Of a DNA stretch of 40,434 nucleotides, positions 1 to 8,226 are shown in pieces. Below the pieces are notes generated by a model. That model was given only the letters and a program-made list of their open reading frames with translations. It did no database searches and was not told where the DNA came from. The first letter of the stretch is position 1. Every line of letters starts with the position of its first letter. The stretch is from Clostridia bacterium. GTDB taxonomy: Bacteria; Bacillota; Clostridia; Christensenellales; Borkfalkiaceae. The stretch is taken from positions 1 to 40,434 of the forward strand of contig JAIEFR010000008.1 of NCBI GenBank assembly GCA_029066845.1, given 5' to 3'. A program made the translations under genes and the position numbers.

Positions 1-1221
1 ACTATTCACAAGGTTGCTATTGACGAGGCACAAGCCGAAATCGTCCGTTATGTTTTCACGGAATACAACAAGGGCGCAACAAAAACAGAAATCGCCGCCG
101 CACTCAACGCGCAGGGCGAACGGATAAACGGAAACCCTTATAATAGCAGGACTTTTGACAGGTGGTTGACTAACCGCAAATATACGGGCAAATTTTATTT
201 AGGCAAAAGACTTTGCACAAATCAATACCCCGCCATTATCGACGAATTACTTTTTGACGAGGTTCAAAAACGGCTTGCGCGCAACAAAATTTTAGCGGGC
301 GCAAATTCGGCGGTAGAGCCGTATTTGCTAACGGGCAAAGCCTTTTGCGGACATTGCGGCACAGCTATGGTTGCAGGCGGCGGCACGGGCAAAAGCGGAA
401 AGAAACATTATTACTATGTTTGCAAGCGTAAGAACAAAAGCCAATGCGACAAATCACGGGAAAATAAAGACCTTTTGGAAATGCAAGTTACACAGCAAGT
501 TTATGACTTTTTAAGCGACAAAAAGAACGCCGAGAAAGCCGCACGGGAAACGATAGCCTATTACGAACGGCGCACGGGCGACGACGGGTTAAAGAGCATT
601 GAAACGCGCATACGGCAAGCGCAGTCGCAAGTTGACGATTTGACAAACGCATTTATAGAGGCGAAAAGCCCGCTACTCCGCGCCAACATTGAAAGGAAAA
701 TGACCGACTATGAAAAGTTGCTTGCAGCCTTGCAAGCAACCAAATCACGAATTTTATTAGAGCGCGGACACAGCTTTACAACAAAAGACATTTTAGCGTT
801 TATTGCCGAGCTACTGAAAGGCGACCCAACCGACAAAGCATATCAAAAGCAAATAATTGACAACCTCGTTTTTATGGTGTACATTTATGACGACGAAACA
901 ATAAAGACCGTAGGCTATCTTGATTTAGGCGTTGACAAGATTATTGAAAAAATACGGCTTGACGAAACAAACGAACTAATAGAGCGTATTAAAAAGTGTT
1001 CAAACACAGTCGCAAATAGTCAACCAAAAAGACTGAGCCGAATATCGGTTCAGTCTTTAATTTTATTTAATTATTCAGGTTGTTCCTCTTCTTTTTCTAC
1101 GCTTTCCTCTTCCTGTTCTGCACTCTGTTCATCGGGCGGAGTATCTTGTGGCGATTCTTTTGAGAAAAGCTTCAAGATTTTAGGCCATAAATACTTTTTG
1201 CCCGCCTTCATAAGGAAGTAA
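1..1221 (+). CDS. Large serine recombinase, C-terminal part (5' truncated by window)
   Basis: The frame is open from base 1, so the N-terminal resolvase catalytic domain lies outside the window. What is seen is the end of a 'Recombinase' DNA-binding domain (TFDRWLTNRKYTGKFYLGKR around bases 151-210), then a zinc ribbon with two CxxC-type halves (FCGHCG near base 346 and VCKRKNKSQC near base 421). A charged helical region that may form the coiled coil of large serine integrases follows (about bases 580-780). Family members insert and excise phages and integrative elements. The frame does not stop where homologues usually end (near KKCSNT, about base 1000). It continues through a terminator hairpin and about 150 bases antisense to the PAP2 gene. 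The last 60-70 residues are therefore probably not native. The truncation at base 1 is only the window edge. Confidence 0.85.
   Translation, partial: TIHKVAIDEAQAEIVRYVFTEYNKGATKTEIAAALNAQGERINGNPYNSRTFDRWLTNRKYTGKFYLGKRLCTNQYPAIIDELLFDEVQKRLARNKILAGANSAVEPYLLTGKAFCGHCGTAMVAGGGTGKSGKKHYYYVCKRKNKSQCDKSRENKDLLEMQVTQQVYDFLSDKKNAEKAARETIAYYERRTGDDGLKSIETRIRQAQSQVDDLTNAFIEAKSPLLRANIERKMTDYEKLLAALQATKSRILLERGHSFTTKDILAFIAELLKGDPTDKAYQKQIIDNLVFMVYIYDDETIKTVGYLDLGVDKIIEKIRLDETNELIERIKKCSNTVANSQPKRLSRISVQSLILFNYSGCSSSFSTLSSSCSALCSSGGVSCGDSFEKSFKILGHKYFLPAFIRK
1028..1058. terminator. Bidirectional intrinsic terminator
   Basis: A stem AAAGACTGA/TCAGTCTTT is extended inward by a G-T pair and CCG/CGG around loop AATAT. 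The minus strand continues with a T run (ends PAP2); the plus strand continues with TTTAATTTT. It lies inside the recombinase reading frame. Confidence 0.8.
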
Positions 1222-1724
1222 CCGCCGACGCCGCACGCAGAGCCGATAAGCATACCGCCGAGCACGTCCGTAGGATAATGCATACACAGATAAATTCTTG
1301 AAATTGCAACGAGAAGCGCAACGGCAATTGCAGGCAGTCCCTTCACTTTATAATACATTGTGAGCGCAACCGCCGCGGCAAACAACGCCGCCGTATGTCC
1401 CGACGGGAACGAAGAATCGGAAGGCTCCCTCACCCCGATTGACAAATGGAATTCCTGAAAGCCCAAATCGGGATATGTCTGCCACGGGCGCGCACGGTTT
1501 ACGCTAAGCTTTAAAATCACGTTGACGATAAGCACGTCCAGAACGCAGGCGCACGCAACGGCAACCCCTGCCCAGCGCGTCTTTTTGAATATCAGAAGAA
1601 CGATTGCGCAAATAATTGCCCCCGCGCCGAATTCGCCGAGATACGTTACGTATTTCATTATATAGTTCAGCCAAGTCTGATCGTGAAAAACCTGGTGAAC
1701 CCACTTCAAAATCGCTATATCCAT
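1071..1724 (-). CDS. PAP2-family membrane phosphatase
   Basis: Type 2 phosphatidic acid phosphatase, 217 residues, several membrane segments. The three catalytic motifs are present and in order: KLSVNRARP, SFPSGHT and SRIYLCMHYPTD. Relatives hydrolyse lipid phosphates such as undecaprenyl pyrophosphate, phosphatidic acid or phosphatidylglycerol phosphate; the substrate cannot be told here. After the last membrane segment there is an acidic Glu/Pro-rich cytoplasmic tail of about 30 residues. The chosen ATG gives the usual MDIAILKW-type N-terminus, but no Shine-Dalgarno sequence precedes it and a good promoter ends only 6 bases upstream, which suggests a leaderless mRNA. It is transcribed alone and ends at the hairpin at 1028-1058. 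The opposing recombinase frame overlaps its 3' end. Confidence 0.9.
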   Translation of the reverse strand: MDIAILKWVHQVFHDQTWLNYIMKYVTYLGEFGAGAIICAIVLLIFKKTRWAGVAVACACVLDVLIVNVILKLSVNRARPWQTYPDLGFQEFHLSIGVREPSDSSFPSGHTAALFAAAVALTMYYKVKGLPAIAVALLVAISRIYLCMHYPTDVLGGMLIGSACGVGGYFLMKAGKKYLWPKILKLFSKESPQDTPPDEQSAEQEEESVEKEEEQPE

Positions 1725-1730
1725 AAACGA

Positions 1731-1759
1731 ATTTTACCAATTATTTTTCCGTATGTCAA
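1731..1759 (-). promoter_or_regulatory. Sigma-A-type promoter of the PAP2 gene
   Basis: TTGACA (1754-1759), 17-base spacer, TAAAAT (1731-1736) on the minus strand. The -10 box ends 6 bases before the ATG, so transcription should start at or next to the start codon. Confidence 0.75.
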
Positions 1760-1820
1760 GTGCGTTTGTGTAGCGGTTGAATTTGCGTCTGCGGAAAAAA
1801 AATTTTTTCCTAAGTTAAAA

Positions 1821-1845
1821 GGCGGAGCCGTTTGACGGCTCCGCC
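1821..1845 (-). terminator. Terminator of the glycogen operon
   Basis: A perfect 10-bp GC-rich stem (GGCGGAGCCG/CGGCTCCGCC) with a 5-base loop, followed on the minus strand by TTTTAACTT. It lies 19 bases after the glgP stop codon. Confidence 0.9.
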
Positions 1846-1864
1846 ACTTTTGATTATTCAAAAA

Positions 1865-4306
1865 TTACTTTTCGTTTTTGTTTAAGGGTTTGAGGTTCCA
1901 GATATTTTCCGCGTAATCCCTTATGCTTCTGTCAGCCGAGAAGAAGCCCGAAGCCGCAATGTTGTTGAGCGACATCTTGTTCCACTTCATCTTATCCTTG
2001 ACGTACAAGTCGGAAATCTGATGCTGCGTTCTGCTGTACGAAACGAAGTCCGCCATACACATATAAGGGTCCGCAACGGGTGTATCGGTGAGCAGATAAT
2101 TTGCCATATCGGCAAATGACTGACCGTTGAAGCCGATAATCAGCGCTTCGATAATTCTTCTCAGTCTGGGCGAATCGTGGTAATACTTGCTCGAACTGTA
2201 TCCGGCGCGCCAGATATCGTCCACTTCGTTGGATTTAAGACCGAATATAAAGATATTTTCGTCGCCGACAGCCTGCGCCATTTCCACGTTTGCACCGTCA
2301 AGCGTGCCTATGGTGAGCGCACCGTTAATCATAAACTTCATATTGCCGGTGCCGCTCGCCTCCTTACCAGCAAGCGAAATCTGCTCCGACACTTCGGAAG
2401 CCGGCATAAGCTTTTCCGACATTGTGACGTTGTAATCTTCCATATAAACGACGTTGAGCTTTTCGTTTATCTTGGGATTCTTTTTGATGTCTGCGGAAAG
2501 AAAGTTGATGAGCTTTATAATCTGCTTTGCCATCGAATAACCGGGAGCCGCCTTTGCGCCGAAAATGTACGTCTTGGGCTGCATTTCCATATCGGGGTTA
2601 TCCTGCAAGTCGAGATACAAGTCGATTATATTGAGCACGTTGAGAAGCTGACGCTTATACTCGTGCAATCTCTTTGCCTGCGTATCGAAAATCGAATCGG
2701 GATTGATGACAAAACCCTGCTTCTTTAAAGCGTAATCGACAAACTGCTTTTTCTTGATTGCCTTAATTTCGTCGAGGCGCTTCAAAACAGTTTTATCGTC
2801 CTCGAACTTTTTGAATTCGGAAAGCATCGAGCTGTCGTGTACAAAGCCGTCGCCTATGCAGTCGCACAAAAGCTGCGTAAGCTCGGGATTGGACTGGCAA
2901 AGCCACCTTCTGTACGCAATACCGTTGGTTACATTGCCGAATTTTTCGGGCGTGAAATCGTAGAAATCTTTGAATATGGATTTCTTTATTATCTCGCTGT
3001 GTAGCGCCGCAACGCCGTTTACGCTGTGACCGCCGTAAACCGAAAGGTTCGCCATCTTTACGCGGCTGTGCTCGATAATCGACATACGCGAAATTTTCGC
3101 CCACTCGCCGGGGAATTTATCCCAAAGCTCTTCGCACAGTCTGCGGTTGATTTCCTGAATAATAGAATGTATTCTGGGTACTATTCTTGCAATCAGATCC
3201 TCCGACCAGGTTTCAAGCGCTTCCGCAAGTACGGTGTGGTTGGTGTACGCGCAGGTTGCGGTTGTGATTGCCCACGCGTCATTCCAGTCGTAATAATACT
3301 CGTCGATAAGTATTCTCATCAGCTCGGGAATCGCCATCGCGGGGTGCGTATCGTTTAAGTGAATTGCCGCAAGTTTGGGCAAATCTTTAAGATTGCCGTA
3401 TCTATGGCGATGGTCGTCAACTATATTCTGAATTGACGCCGAACAAAGGAAATACTGCTGTTTAAGTCTTAAAGACTTACCGTTCAAATGGTTATCCGCA
3501 GGATAGAGCACCTTGGTAAGCACTTCGGCGTCGTTATCCTCGGTCATTGCCTGGTAATAATCACCCTGCGAGAACAGCTTCATATTGAAGTCCTGCAAGG
3601 GTTTTGCTTTCCACAGTCTTAAAACGGAAACCGCCTCGCTGTCCTTACCGGAAACCATCATATCGTAAGCGACAGCTTCGATATCCTGGGTATCCTTGTA
3701 TTGAAGCTGCATTCCGTTTTCCGTCCACTGCTCCTCAACTTTACCGTTGAAACGCACGATGAACGATTTATCCGTTCTTTGGGTAAGCCATACCTCGCCG
3801 CCGGGAAGCCACACGTCTGGCAACTCCATCTGCCAGCCGTCTACTATCTTCTGTTTGAAAAGTCCGTATTCGTAGCGGAGCGAATAGCCCATTGCGGGAT
3901 AATTGCCCGAAGCGAGCGCGTCCATAAAGCACGCAGCAAGTCTGCCCAAACCGCCATTACCTAAGCCTGCATCGGGTTCGAGTTCGTACAATTCTTCAAG
4001 CGAGCTTCCGTAGGAAGCAACTGCCTTGGCAAACGCGTCGGTAGCGCTCAGATTGTATAAACTGTTTTTAAGGGAGCGTCCGAGAAGGAACTCCATACAC
4101 AAATAATAAACCTTTTTTGCACGCTTTGCCTTGCACCTTTTTTGGAAATGTTGTCTTTTTTCGAGTAAGATATCTCTTACGCACATAACAACAGCCCTAT
4201 AAAGTTGTTCTTTGGAAGCCTCGGTAGGCGCAACGCCGTAATATCTTGAAAGTTTTCCCTTTACAAGATCCTTGACTTCCTTTTCGGTAATAGCTGTAAT
4301 GCTCAT
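1865..4306 (-). CDS. glgP: Glycogen/alpha-glucan phosphorylase
   Basis: Cytosolic PLP enzyme that releases glucose-1-phosphate from alpha-1,4-glucan chain ends. The 813 residues match the usual size. The PLP-binding segment EASGTGNMKFMINGALTIGT carries the Schiff-base lysine at about residue 657. The glycine-rich LEPDAGLGNGGLGRLAACFM stretch near residue 110 is typical of the family. The start is well supported by AGGAGA six bases before the ATG. It is the last gene of the glgB-C-D-A-P operon, 23 bases after glgA, and is followed by a strong terminator. In the operon it is the degradative partner to the four biosynthetic enzymes. Confidence 0.98.
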   Translation of the reverse strand: MSITAITEKEVKDLVKGKLSRYYGVAPTEASKEQLYRAVVMCVRDILLEKRQHFQKRCKAKRAKKVYYLCMEFLLGRSLKNSLYNLSATDAFAKAVASYGSSLEELYELEPDAGLGNGGLGRLAACFMDALASGNYPAMGYSLRYEYGLFKQKIVDGWQMELPDVWLPGGEVWLTQRTDKSFIVRFNGKVEEQWTENGMQLQYKDTQDIEAVAYDMMVSGKDSEAVSVLRLWKAKPLQDFNMKLFSQGDYYQAMTEDNDAEVLTKVLYPADNHLNGKSLRLKQQYFLCSASIQNIVDDHRHRYGNLKDLPKLAAIHLNDTHPAMAIPELMRILIDEYYYDWNDAWAITTATCAYTNHTVLAEALETWSEDLIARIVPRIHSIIQEINRRLCEELWDKFPGEWAKISRMSIIEHSRVKMANLSVYGGHSVNGVAALHSEIIKKSIFKDFYDFTPEKFGNVTNGIAYRRWLCQSNPELTQLLCDCIGDGFVHDSSMLSEFKKFEDDKTVLKRLDEIKAIKKKQFVDYALKKQGFVINPDSIFDTQAKRLHEYKRQLLNVLNIIDLYLDLQDNPDMEMQPKTYIFGAKAAPGYSMAKQIIKLINFLSADIKKNPKINEKLNVVYMEDYNVTMSEKLMPASEVSEQISLAGKEASGTGNMKFMINGALTIGTLDGANVEMAQAVGDENIFIFGLKSNEVDDIWRAGYSSSKYYHDSPRLRRIIEALIIGFNGQSFADMANYLLTDTPVADPYMCMADFVSYSRTQHQISDLYVKDKMKWNKMSLNNIAASGFFSADRSIRDYAENIWNLKPLNKNEK

Positions 4307-4329
4307 TATATTCTCCTGATAATGTAAAA

Positions 4330-5853
4330 TTATTTAAGCATTTCCAAGTACAGAGCTTCGTATTCCTTAGCCGACTTATTCCAGCTAAAATCGGACATAG
4401 CCGCTCTGTATCTGAGTTTTGCCCATTCTTTTTTATTTTTATAATCTTCTACCGCTTTTCTTATAACGTACAACATATCGTGCGCGTTGTAATTTGCAAA
4501 CGTGTAACCGTTTTCAAGCGGTTTGATGCTGTCGTAAAGACCGCCCGTTTCCCTTACGATGGGAACAGTTGCGTATCTGCACGCAATCATCTGCGAAAGT
4601 CCGCAAGGTTCGGACTTGGAAGGCATTAAGAAAATATCCGAGCCCGAGTAAATCTTTCTGGAAAGATCGCCGTTGAATACGATATTCGCACTGACCTTAT
4701 CGGGATATCTTCTTGCAAGGTCGCGGAAATACGATTCGTACTGATAGTCGCCCGTGCCGAGAATGACAAGCTGTACGTCGTCCTGCAAAACTTCCTCTAT
4801 GACGTTGGTTACAAGGTCGAGTCCCTTATGCGAAACCAGACGCGAAATCATAGATATGATCGGCGTGTCGGGCTTTTGGGGAAGATCGAGCATCTTCTGA
4901 AGCTCCTGCTTGCACACCGCTTTACCTGACATATCGTCGGGCGTAAAGTTCTTAAACAGGTGACTGTCAAGCTCGCAGTTATAGCCCTTGTCGTCGATAC
5001 CGTTTAAAATTCCGCGCAGTTTGAACTGGTTGTTCCTTATGATAGGATCCAGTCCGTGTGCAAAGTAAGCGTCCTTAATTTCGTCCGCATACTTGGGGCT
5101 GACGGTTGAGAAACGCTCGCTGACCTCGATTGCGCCCTTCATAAGGTTTATGGAATTATTGTACTCTACGAGATACTGATACTTTCCGTAAATGTCGAAC
5201 AGCGACGACAGGATATCCAGCGAATACTGCCCCTGATATTCTATGTTATGAATTGTGAAAAGGGAACGGATGAACTGGTACTCCTGCCTGAAACAGTAGT
5301 TGGTTTTAAGGTAGATTGCGGCGAGCGCAGCCTGCCAGTCGTGGCAGTGCATAACCTCGGGATAGAAGTTGAGGAAAGGCATAATTTCAAGTACCGCTCT
5401 CGAGAAAAATGCAAACCTTTCGCCGTCGTCGAAATATCCGTAGCAACCGGGGCGCTTGAAGTAAAATTCGTTATCGATAAAATAGAAAATTACCCCTTCC
5501 TTTTCATAAGAAAAGACGCCGCAGTACTGATTACGCCAAGCGAGATGCACGTACAGATTGCCGAGATATGTAAACTTGTCCCTGAACTCCTTTTTAATAT
5601 CGGAGTAAAGAGGAATTACTACTCTTACATCAAATTTGCCCGTCTTTGCAAGCGCGGTGGAAAGCGAACCGATAACCTCGGCAAGTCCGCCCGTCTGAAT
5701 AAAGGGCGTTGCCTCCGAAGCAACGAAAAGAATTTTCTTTTTATCTTCCTGCTTTACGGTTACGGTTTTGGTCACTTTCTTTTCGGCTGCGGGCTCAGTT
5801 GTCTTTGCCGCAGTGGTTTTTGTTGTTGTCTTTTTGGTAGTTGAAGTAGCCAT
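4330..5853 (-). CDS. glgA: Glycogen synthase (ADP-glucose, GT5), with low-complexity N-terminal tail
   Basis: Transfers glucose from ADP-glucose to growing alpha-1,4-glucan. After a Thr/Lys/Ala-rich tail of about 40 residues the GT5 fold begins (ILFVASEATPF). HDWQAALAAIYLK, TIHNIEYQGQY, ISRLVSHKGLD and SKSEPCGLSQMIACRY (retaining-GT-B acid/base and nucleotide-sugar motif) are intact. One oddity is that the conserved N-terminal K-x-G-G-L motif reads QTGGL: residue 53 is Gln (codon CAG) where the family has Lys that contacts the ADP-glucose phosphates. The tail makes it longer (507 residues) than the usual roughly 480. The start is supported by AGGGGGAT upstream of the ATG. It lies between glgD and glgP in the operon. 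Confidence 0.95.
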   Translation of the reverse strand: MATSTTKKTTTKTTAAKTTEPAAEKKVTKTVTVKQEDKKKILFVASEATPFIQTGGLAEVIGSLSTALAKTGKFDVRVVIPLYSDIKKEFRDKFTYLGNLYVHLAWRNQYCGVFSYEKEGVIFYFIDNEFYFKRPGCYGYFDDGERFAFFSRAVLEIMPFLNFYPEVMHCHDWQAALAAIYLKTNYCFRQEYQFIRSLFTIHNIEYQGQYSLDILSSLFDIYGKYQYLVEYNNSINLMKGAIEVSERFSTVSPKYADEIKDAYFAHGLDPIIRNNQFKLRGILNGIDDKGYNCELDSHLFKNFTPDDMSGKAVCKQELQKMLDLPQKPDTPIISMISRLVSHKGLDLVTNVIEEVLQDDVQLVILGTGDYQYESYFRDLARRYPDKVSANIVFNGDLSRKIYSGSDIFLMPSKSEPCGLSQMIACRYATVPIVRETGGLYDSIKPLENGYTFANYNAHDMLYVIRKAVEDYKNKKEWAKLRYRAAMSDFSWNKSAKEYEALYLEMLK

Positions 5854-5880
5854 ATTTATCCCCCTGTTCTGCCTTTAAAT

Positions 5881-6987
5881 TCAGATGCGCGAGCCCTTGT
5901 TTATAAAGTAAGGCTTTTGTTCGCAACCCGCCAAGGTTACGCCGTTGCTTATAGCGCTGTCCTTATCGCTTACTACGTAAGCAAGATTGCAGTTTTCACC
6001 TATAGCATTCTCGCTCATTATAATGCAGTTCTTCAAATGAGAACCCTTGCCGACTTTTACGTTGCGGAAAAGTATGCAGTTTTCAACAGTACCTTCGATA
6101 AGGCAACCGTCGTGAATAAGCGAATTGGAAACCTTTGCGGTATCGGTAATCTTTGCGGGAGGCGCGTCGTTTACCTTGGTGTAAACGTCTCTTTCACCGA
6201 AGATTTCCTGTCTGATACCTTTGTCCAGAAGAGCCATATTCGACTTGTAGAAAGCTTCCAGCGAATCGATATTGCCGTAATAGCCGTCAAGCTTGTAGCC
6301 GTAAATTCTGCCCGTCTTGATTTCGGGAAGAATAATATCCTTGGAAAAGCTTGTAAGTCCTCTGGAAATTGCGGTTTGCAACAAGCTGAGAAGATAGGAC
6401 GTGCGCGCAACGAAAACATTTATGTAATGCTTTCTTACGCCCTTGCCAACCGCATTTATATCTATAGATTTAATCTTGCCGTCCTTTTCGGTTTCGAGCA
6501 TCATATAGGAAACGTTGCCGCCGCAATCGTGCTCGTGATATACCATCGTAATATCGGCGTTGTGCGCGACGTGCTCCTCTACAACCTTGCTGTAATCGAG
6601 TTTATAAACGGCGTCGCTGTCTGCAAGCACGACGAAATCTTCCTTCGCCTTTTTAAGGAACGCCGTTGCGCCCTTTAACGCTTCCAGTCTGTTTTTGTAG
6701 AGTACTTCACTCTCGTCGCTGTAAGGAGGCAACAAAATCAAACCGCCTTCCTTTCTTGCAAGATCCCACTCCTTGCCGGAGCCGAGGTGATCCATCAGCG
6801 ACTGGTAATTGTTTTTGGTAAGCATACCGACAGTCGTAATGCCGGAATTGACCATATTGGAAAGGACGAAGTCCACAAGGCGGTATCTGCCGCCGTAAGG
6901 TATCGAACCTTTTGATCTTACCCTTGTAAGCTCGGGTAACTGTTCATCGTTTATACTTGTGAATATAACGCCTACGGTTGAAGCCAT
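5881..6987 (-). CDS. glgD: GlgD, ADP-glucose pyrophosphorylase regulatory-type subunit
   Basis: Nucleotidyltransferase-like paralogue of GlgC, 368 residues, with a C-terminal left-handed beta-helix. The nucleotide-binding GGxGxRLxxLT loop of GlgC is replaced by IFTSINDEQLPELTRVR, as usual for GlgD. YGGRYRLVDFVLSNMVNSGI aligns with the GlgC core. In Firmicutes GlgD pairs with GlgC to form a more active heterotetramer; it is generally considered weakly or non-catalytic. It begins 14 bases after glgC with AAGGGGGAT as ribosome site, the same type used throughout this operon. Confidence 0.95.
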   Translation of the reverse strand: MASTVGVIFTSINDEQLPELTRVRSKGSIPYGGRYRLVDFVLSNMVNSGITTVGMLTKNNYQSLMDHLGSGKEWDLARKEGGLILLPPYSDESEVLYKNRLEALKGATAFLKKAKEDFVVLADSDAVYKLDYSKVVEEHVAHNADITMVYHEHDCGGNVSYMMLETEKDGKIKSIDINAVGKGVRKHYINVFVARTSYLLSLLQTAISRGLTSFSKDIILPEIKTGRIYGYKLDGYYGNIDSLEAFYKSNMALLDKGIRQEIFGERDVYTKVNDAPPAKITDTAKVSNSLIHDGCLIEGTVENCILFRNVKVGKGSHLKNCIIMSENAIGENCNLAYVVSDKDSAISNGVTLAGCEQKPYFINKGSRI

Positions 6988-7001
6988 TTTAATTATCCCC
7001 C

Positions 7002-8204
7002 TTAAATGTCCTTATCAACTATTTCGCCCGCAGCTACCTTGCCGCCGTCGCGGACGGTTATTCCTCTGCCGAGTACGGTTATTCCGCTGGTCTTGCTTTC
7101 CACCTTGCAAGCCTGCGCCTTGTCGTCACCAACGCACGCCTTTGCGCCTACGGTAACTTCCTCGTCGATTATTGAGTAGTTTACCTTTGCGCCCGCCTTG
7201 ACGACGATATTACCCATAAGCACGCTGTCGCGCACTTCCGCACCCTTTTCGATTACGCAGTTAGTGCCGATAACCGAATTGATAACGCTGCCTTCAACTT
7301 CGCAGCCGTTAGCTATCATAGAGTTGCAAACGTCGCCCGTTACGTATGCGGGGGGCGCGAGAGGACTTCTCGAATGAATTATTCTGTCGCTGTCCCTGAG
7401 CTCGAAATTGGGAACGGTTCCAAGTAAATCCATATTTGCTTCCAGAAGCGAGGTTATCGTACCTACGTCCTTCCAGTAGCCTTCGAAACGGTAAGAGAAC
7501 ATCTTCTCGCCTGCGTTGAGCATTGCGGGCAAAACGTTCTTGCCGAAATCCTTTTCGGAATTGGGGTCCTGCTCGTCAAGTTCGAGATATTTGAAGAGCT
7601 TGGACGCCGTGAATATGTATATACCCATTGAAGCCAGATCGCTCTTGGGTTGCTTGGGCTTTTCCTCGAATTCGTAAATCGTGCCGTCGGGATTGGTGTT
7701 GAGTATACCGAATCTCGAAGCCTCTTTCATAGGCACCTTCATACAAGCTATGGTGCAGTCAGCACCAGCTTCCTTATGCGCGGCAAGCATCTTGTCGTAA
7801 TCCATTTTATAGATGTGGTCGCCCGAAAGTATAAGAACGTATTCGGGATCGTACATCTTCATAAAGCGGATATTCTGGTAAATTGCGTTTGCCGTGCCCT
7901 TGTACCAAGAGGTGTCCGTCTTAGCCTCGTAGGGCGACAGAATATGCACGCCGCCGAACGTTCTGTCCAAGTCCCAAGGTTGTCCGTTGCCAACGTATTC
8001 GTTGAGCACCAAGGGCTGATACTGGGTAAGTACGCCGACCGTATCTATGCCCGAATTTATACAGTTGGACAGAGGAAAGTCGATAATTCTGTACTTCGCG
8101 CCGAACGAAACCGCAGGCTTTGCTATATTACTCGTCAGTGCGTACAGTCTGCTACCCTGTCCGCCCGCAAGCAACATTGCGACACATTCTTTTTTTCTTA
8201 ACAT
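7002..8204 (-). CDS. glgC: Glucose-1-phosphate adenylyltransferase
   Basis: Makes ADP-glucose from ATP and glucose-1-phosphate, the committed step of glycogen synthesis. The 400 residues carry the intact nucleotide-binding loop [20 protein letters not shown], the [10 protein letters not shown] segment, the catalytic-region [11 protein letters not shown] and the substrate-binding [10 protein letters not shown]. The C-terminal third is a beta-helix built of hexapeptide-like repeats ([18 protein letters not shown]). It follows glgB by 22 bases with GGGGGA before the ATG. The neighbouring glgD should supply its partner subunit. Confidence 0.97.
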   Translation of the reverse strand: MLRKKECVAMLLAGGQGSRLYALTSNIAKPAVSFGAKYRIIDFPLSNCINSGIDTVGVLTQYQPLVLNEYVGNGQPWDLDRTFGGVHILSPYEAKTDTSWYKGTANAIYQNIRFMKMYDPEYVLILSGDHIYKMDYDKMLAAHKEAGADCTIACMKVPMKEASRFGILNTNPDGTIYEFEEKPKQPKSDLASMGIYIFTASKLFKYLELDEQDPNSEKDFGKNVLPAMLNAGEKMFSYRFEGYWKDVGTITSLLEANMDLLGTVPNFELRDSDRIIHSRSPLAPPAYVTGDVCNSMIANGCEVEGSVINSVIGTNCVIEKGAEVRDSVLMGNIVVKAGAKVNYSIIDEEVTVGAKACVGDDKAQACKVESKTSGITVLGRGITVRDGGKVAAGEIVDKDI

Positions 8205-8226
8205 TGATAAAATCCCCCAGATTTTT

